In this document: positions 6,035-8,415 of the stretch, piece by piece
How the letters are laid out: the number at the start of each line of letters is the position of its first letter
Position numbering within the stretch: position 1 is the stretch's first letter
Source of the DNA: Anderseniella sp.
GTDB lineage: Bacteria; Pseudomonadota; Alphaproteobacteria; Rhizobiales; Aestuariivirgaceae
Assembly (NCBI GenBank): GCA_013041995.1
Contig: JABDRA010000177.1
Coordinates: 1-8,415, forward strand
Length of the DNA stretch: 8,415 nt
Direction: 5' to 3'
Notes under the pieces: model-generated
What the model was told of the DNA's origin: nothing
What the model saw: only the letters and a program-made list of their open reading frames with translations
Databases searched by the model: none
Position numbers and translations under genes: made by a program

Positions 6035-6462
6035 TTGTCAGATACCCCGCCCTTGGTGTAATCCTTGACACGAACAACCGTTTCATTCGTCTGTTCAATC
6101 TTGTCTGTGAATAGCTTGTTGTGCCTACCAAGCAGTTCAAGGGCCTTATTTGCCCCAGAATGTTCGAATTTGTATTCACCTACAGGGTTCCCATCTTCAT
6201 CGCAAACAGCCTCTTCCTGCATACAACGATCAGCCACTTTCTTGAGCTGACCCAGAACCCAATCCCCTGATATTTCAGTACGCTTGTTGCGTTTAGCATT
6301 AAGTTTTTCAATCCTTTTCTGAATTTCATCATTTTTCAACAGTCGTTGACCTTGTGAATATGACGTTTTTTCAGAGTATCCAGCCCGTTTTGCCGCTTGT
6401 GTTGCATTCAGATCAACAATGTACTCAAGAGCGAAACGCTTTTGTTTCTCATTCAGTGGCAT
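6031..6462 (-). CDS. terS: Terminase small subunit
   Basis: The 143-aa product recognises phage DNA and feeds it to the large subunit. It opens MPLNEKQKRFALEYIVDLNA followed by TQAAKRAGYSEKTSYSQGQR. This is the hallmark of the Terminase_2 (P27/SPP1-like) small subunits: xLTxKQxxFxxEYxxDxNATQAAxRAGYS with a helix-turn-helix over about residues 18-35. The helical middle (EIQKRIEKLNAKRNKR) would form the oligomer core, and the C-terminal part would contact the large subunit. AGGAGG (6475-6470) lies seven bases before the ATG. It overlaps the HNH gene by 10 bases and the nuclease gene by 4. Two Cys (80, 87) in a DEDG-containing loop are unremarkable. Confidence 0.9.
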   Translation of the reverse strand: MPLNEKQKRFALEYIVDLNATQAAKRAGYSEKTSYSQGQRLLKNDEIQKRIEKLNAKRNKRTEISGDWVLGQLKKVADRCMQEEAVCDEDGNPVGEYKFEHSGANKALELLGRHNKLFTDKIEQTNETVVRVKDYTKGGVSDK

Positions 6463-6740
6463 TGCTGTTCCTCCTGCAGTCGCTCAATGGTTTGGGCAAG
6501 TAATTCTGGTTCTGAGCCGAAGTTCTGTTCGAATGTGGCTTGACCTGCATGGATAGCCACGCCATGCCCGCCGTTTTGATGATGATCAGGGCATAGAGGG
6601 ATCACCAGGAAGTCACTGGCACGTTGACTCATACCGACAGCAAAGCGTGGATGATGGAGTGCAGCAGGCTTTCCACAGTCTTTGATGATGCATCCGAGTG
6701 CGGCAACACGAGACTTGTGCAGGTCTGCGGCCTTACTCAT
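6453..6740 (-). CDS. Small HNH-type nuclease, Ref/DUF968-like
   Basis: The 95-aa product has Cys17-x4-Cys22 (GCIIKDCGKPAALHHPR), His29-His30, then LVIPLCPDHHQNGG with Cys50 and His53-His54, and GVAIHAGQATFEQNFG with His64. Two Cys plus a later Cys/His set that can bind zinc, with a His-His beta-beta-metal core, match the Ref family (named for phage P1 Ref, a RecA-dependent nuclease) and the related DUF968 proteins of lambdoid phages. The IHxGxxxFExxFG tail is particularly Ref-like. It likely nicks DNA during recombination; RecA dependence here is not shown. AGAGGG four bases upstream and an ATGA overlap with the NinB-like gene support the start. It directly precedes the terminase genes, so a role in processing packaged DNA is also possible. 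Confidence 0.75.
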   Translation of the reverse strand: MSKAADLHKSRVAALGCIIKDCGKPAALHHPRFAVGMSQRASDFLVIPLCPDHHQNGGHGVAIHAGQATFEQNFGSEPELLAQTIERLQEEQQCH

Positions 6741-7240
6741 GCGGCCCTCTTTGCTGCTTCTGCAGCCATCAGGTCATTCTTGTCTGGAAGACTGACAGCC
6801 CATGTAATAGCGGCATCTCGCTGCACTTTGGTCATGAAGTCATACATTTGGTGAACGTCCATCAGTTCAGTATGCAGCAATTTGCGATTGTGGTTTCTGA
6901 CAATTTCGCGCTCCTGTTCGGTCATGTCTTTCATCAACCGGCCTTGAATGGTGAAGAATTCAGCCCATTCCGCGTCATCTGCAGCAAGGATGCCAGGCAT
7001 GAATCGGCCCTTATATTCGTCGTTCCATTCTTCTGCCGTCTTGCCTTGCGTCTTTTCCTGCTTTTCCATGATACCCATCCACATCCATTTCAGACCGTGC
7101 TGTTTGGCGTTTCTGGTTGTCTTATCATCTTGTATTGTAACAAGAATTTTAGTTCCTGCAGCAAACAAACCGGCAAGGAATGACAGGAGATTACCGAAAA
7201 CCTCTTCATCCTTGTCGATTGTGAATTGCTGCTTTCTCAC
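6737..7240 (-). CDS. Probable NinB-like recombination protein
   Basis: The 167-aa product starts at GTG (7240-7238), overlapping the dUTPase stop as GTGA. Its N-terminal third reads like NinB (lambda Orf): a short strand, a helix (LLSFLAGLFAAG), then KILVTIQDDKTTRNAKQHGL (31-50) and KWMWMGI. This parallels the VTIxxxxRSxxQNxxxW pattern of that family. NinB/Orf binds single-stranded DNA and helps load recombinases. The middle (EEWNDEYKGRFMPGI) and the helical C-terminus (DFMTKVQRDAAITWAVSLPD) are compatible with the family, but I would not insist on it. It lies directly before the Ref/DUF968-like gene, and those two families are frequent neighbours in lambdoid nin regions, which supports the call. 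There is no other good start; the next Met codons are beyond residue 50. Confidence 0.5.
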   Translation of the reverse strand: MRKQQFTIDKDEEVFGNLLSFLAGLFAAGTKILVTIQDDKTTRNAKQHGLKWMWMGIMEKQEKTQGKTAEEWNDEYKGRFMPGILAADDAEWAEFFTIQGRLMKDMTEQEREIVRNHNRKLLHTELMDVHQMYDFMTKVQRDAAITWAVSLPDKNDLMAAEAAKRAA

Positions 7241-7719
7241 TCTGCAGGTTCTTTCTTTGGTCTTCCAGGGCCGCGTTTTCCTGTTGAGCCAACGCCACCG
7301 GTGCCGCGTTTGGTTGTTGTGCCGAACTCATCGACCGTTACCAGCTCAGGGGAAACAACCGGCATCAGAAGCATTTGCGCGACTCTTTCGCCTGCTTTCA
7401 TCTCGATAATGCCACGTGGCTGGCCCTGCTGGTTGCTGTTGCGAAGAATCAGCTTGATTTCACCTTGATAGTCACTATCGATAATGCCGGTGCCATTGCC
7501 AAGAACCAGGCCAAGCTGGCCAAGGCTTGACCGGATATGCACTTGACCGACGACACCAGGATCAGCAATGTGGACGGCGATACCGGTGCCAACTGTCATT
7601 TGCTGCCCGTGAAACAGCTTCACATCTTTCAGGACACACAGATCAAACCCGGCGCTTCCATCAGTCATTGACTCCGGCACTACTGCAGACGGGGAAAGTT
7701 GTTTAATCTCGATTTTCAT
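7237..7719 (-). CDS. dut: dUTP diphosphatase (dUTPase), trimeric type
   Basis: The 160-aa product hydrolyses dUTP to dUMP and diphosphate, keeping uracil out of phage DNA and supplying the dTMP route. All five motifs are visible: AGFDL (23-27), RSSLG (63-67), GTGIIDSDYQGE (76-87) with catalytic Asp81 and Tyr84, GERVAQML (110-117), and RGTGGVGSTG (138-147). Position 143 is Val where most relatives have the Phe that stacks on uracil. The tail KRGPGRPKKEPAE is unusual: it contains an AT-hook-like GRP core and is longer and more basic than usual. Length is otherwise normal. The ATG sits five bases past the stop of the 73-aa gene, and no strong ribosome site is seen. It ends in a GTGA overlap with the NinB-like gene. 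Confidence 0.93.
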   Translation of the reverse strand: MKIEIKQLSPSAVVPESMTDGSAGFDLCVLKDVKLFHGQQMTVGTGIAVHIADPGVVGQVHIRSSLGQLGLVLGNGTGIIDSDYQGEIKLILRNSNQQGQPRGIIEMKAGERVAQMLLMPVVSPELVTVDEFGTTTKRGTGGVGSTGKRGPGRPKKEPAE

Positions 7720-7723
7720 ATTG

Positions 7724-7945
7724 TTACCAGGTAAGGGGTTTATCTTTCATATCGTCTTTCGGGGCAAAGCGCCGCGCCTGGTCGGCTGGCAGTTGCGTTA
7801 CGATGTAGAGCCATTGACCCGGCTTGAGCATCCTTAACGCTTCTCTGAAATCGAAAACGGCTCCATCGATGTTGTCATCGGTTATCGAGGGTTCTGCCAC
7901 GGTCCGGCCTTTGTCGATCAGCTTCATGTCAATTTGAATAGTCAT
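7724..7945 (-). CDS. Hypothetical protein, 73 aa
   Basis: The 73-aa product begins MTIQIDMKLIDKGRTVAEPS and I do not recognise it. It has a likely strand at the start, an acidic linker (ITDDNIDGAVFD), a helix (FREALRMLKPGQ) and a hydrophobic strand (WLYIVTQL), then a charged tail with no membrane segment and no Cys. It is a plausible small alpha/beta protein. Its ATG overlaps the stop of the 56-aa gene as ATGA, and its stop lies four bases before the dUTPase ATG. This tight packing is the main evidence that it is real. Placement in the early nucleotide and recombination block suggests an accessory early gene. Confidence 0.65.
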   Translation of the reverse strand: MTIQIDMKLIDKGRTVAEPSITDDNIDGAVFDFREALRMLKPGQWLYIVTQLPADQARRFAPKDDMKDKPLTW

Positions 7946-8112
7946 TTCAATCTATTTTGCCCCGTTTTTAGACTCTCTTTATCGATCTGGCTTTTGATCA
8001 CTTCCGGCGGTTTATCGCTCTTGATCCATTCCCCGTTAAGGAAATAATATGCGAAACCATGTGCGCCGATTTTGTACTGGAGGCCATTGATTGTTGTCAT
8101 ACTAGATTTCAT
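7942..8112 (-). CDS. Very small hypothetical protein, 56 aa
   Basis: The 56-aa product begins MKSSMTTINGLQYKIGAHGF, with a probable beta hairpin (YYFLNGEWIKSD) and a charged helix (PPEVIKSQIDKESLK). I do not recognise a family. Support: GGAG lies nine bases before the ATG at 8112-8110; the stop forms an ATGA overlap with the 73-aa gene; and it fills what would otherwise be a 180-bp gap. An in-frame ATG at 8100-8098 is an alternative start but has poorer ribosome-site spacing. It is only 15 bp from the preceding gene. Confidence 0.55.
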   Translation of the reverse strand: MKSSMTTINGLQYKIGAHGFAYYFLNGEWIKSDKPPEVIKSQIDKESLKTGQNRLK

Positions 8113-8127
8113 CTACCTATTCTCCGT

Positions 8128-8337
8128 TTATCTGCTATTCACCAACCAGAACCGCTTATACCGCTTGCCATTGCTGGAGACTTCCCACGCTTCACGGAAC
8201 TCGTGGCCTTTCGCCTTTAATTCCAACAAGCGCGGATGCGCCCGGACAATATCTAAATCCAGGATAAGGTCACGATATGTAAAGCCGCGAATATTGCGCC
8301 GCTTTGCGAGTGACAGGATGTCTGCGTGTTGGCTCAT
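8128..8337 (-). CDS. Small protein, possible winged helix-turn-helix
   Basis: The 69-aa product begins MSQHADILSLAKRRNIRGFT. It then has YRDLILDLDIVRAHPRLLEL, an LKAKGHEFREAWEV stretch and SNGKRYKRFWLVN at the end. The order helix-helix-helix, then a GHxFxxxWEV/GKRYKRFWLV beta wing, matches the short winged helix-turn-helix proteins of phages that combine a helical domain with a Lys/Arg-rich wing. It may bind DNA as a small regulator. That is inferred from pattern only. AGAGGA (8348-8343) lies six bases before the ATG, which supports the start. The gene closes 15 bp before the 56-aa gene and is the most upstream complete gene in the window. Confidence 0.6.
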   Translation of the reverse strand: MSQHADILSLAKRRNIRGFTYRDLILDLDIVRAHPRLLELKAKGHEFREAWEVSSNGKRYKRFWLVNSR

Positions 8338-8415
8338 TGCTTTCCTCTATCGTCATTCTGTTTTCAATTTCGCTTGTCCGACAAAACAAGCTTGGCAAAT
8401 ATCCCACTGTTATAC

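Noticed and set aside
6698..7409. Plus-strand open frames opposite the NinB-like and dUTPase genes
   Set aside because: They are shadows of clear minus-strand coding regions; the dUTPase motifs settle the strand.
8338..8415. End of an upstream gene at the right edge
   Set aside because: Three frames are possible: one stops at 8366-8364, one at 8355-8353 after an earlier stop, and one runs into the 69-aa gene. With under 80 bases I cannot tell which, if any, is coding. A 6-bp inverted repeat GCTTGT/ACAAGC (8372-8391) is present but lacks a T run, so I do not call a terminator.

Overview
The window is part of a tailed double-stranded DNA phage or prophage, most likely podovirus-like. All 14 genes I can support are on the minus strand, so the functional order runs from the right edge to the left. 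The affiliation comes from protein families recognised by eye: a podovirus-type head-tail connector (portal), a Bbp19-like protein (family named after Bordetella phage BPP-1), a Phage_capsid_2-like major capsid protein, and both terminase subunits. The families point to a proteobacterial host, but nothing in the window fixes the host. There is no integrase, attachment site, tRNA, rRNA, CRISPR array or insertion sequence, so lytic versus prophage status cannot be decided.

Layout in direction of transcription. (1) 8337-7237: three small genes (a possible winged-helix protein and two unknowns, one of only 56 aa at 7942-8112) and a trimeric-type dUTPase. (2) 7240-6453: a probable NinB-like recombination protein and a small Ref/DUF968-like HNH nuclease. 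(3) 6462-4194: terminase small subunit, a PD-(D/E)XK-type nuclease, and terminase large subunit, which starts at TTG. (4) 4197-3564: an unrecognised 171-aa protein with a His...Cys arrangement reminiscent of permuted NlpC/P60 enzymes, and a 63-aa charged protein nested over its end. (5) 3567-622: portal, Bbp19-like protein, scaffold-like protein and a 98-aa beta-rich structural candidate. (6) A 189-bp non-coding leader with a strong hairpin and a candidate promoter, then the start of the major capsid gene, which is cut by the left window edge.

The genes form one tightly packed unit. Most junctions are four-base stop/start overlaps (ATGA, GTGA or TTGA), which suggests translational coupling. 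The only sizeable gap inside it is the one before the capsid gene, the gene that needs the highest expression. Together the genes provide nucleotide-pool protection and recombination, genome packaging, and procapsid assembly. Family names were assigned from motifs without a database search. The most interesting leads are the 171-aa protein, the nuclease between the terminase subunits, and the capsid leader.
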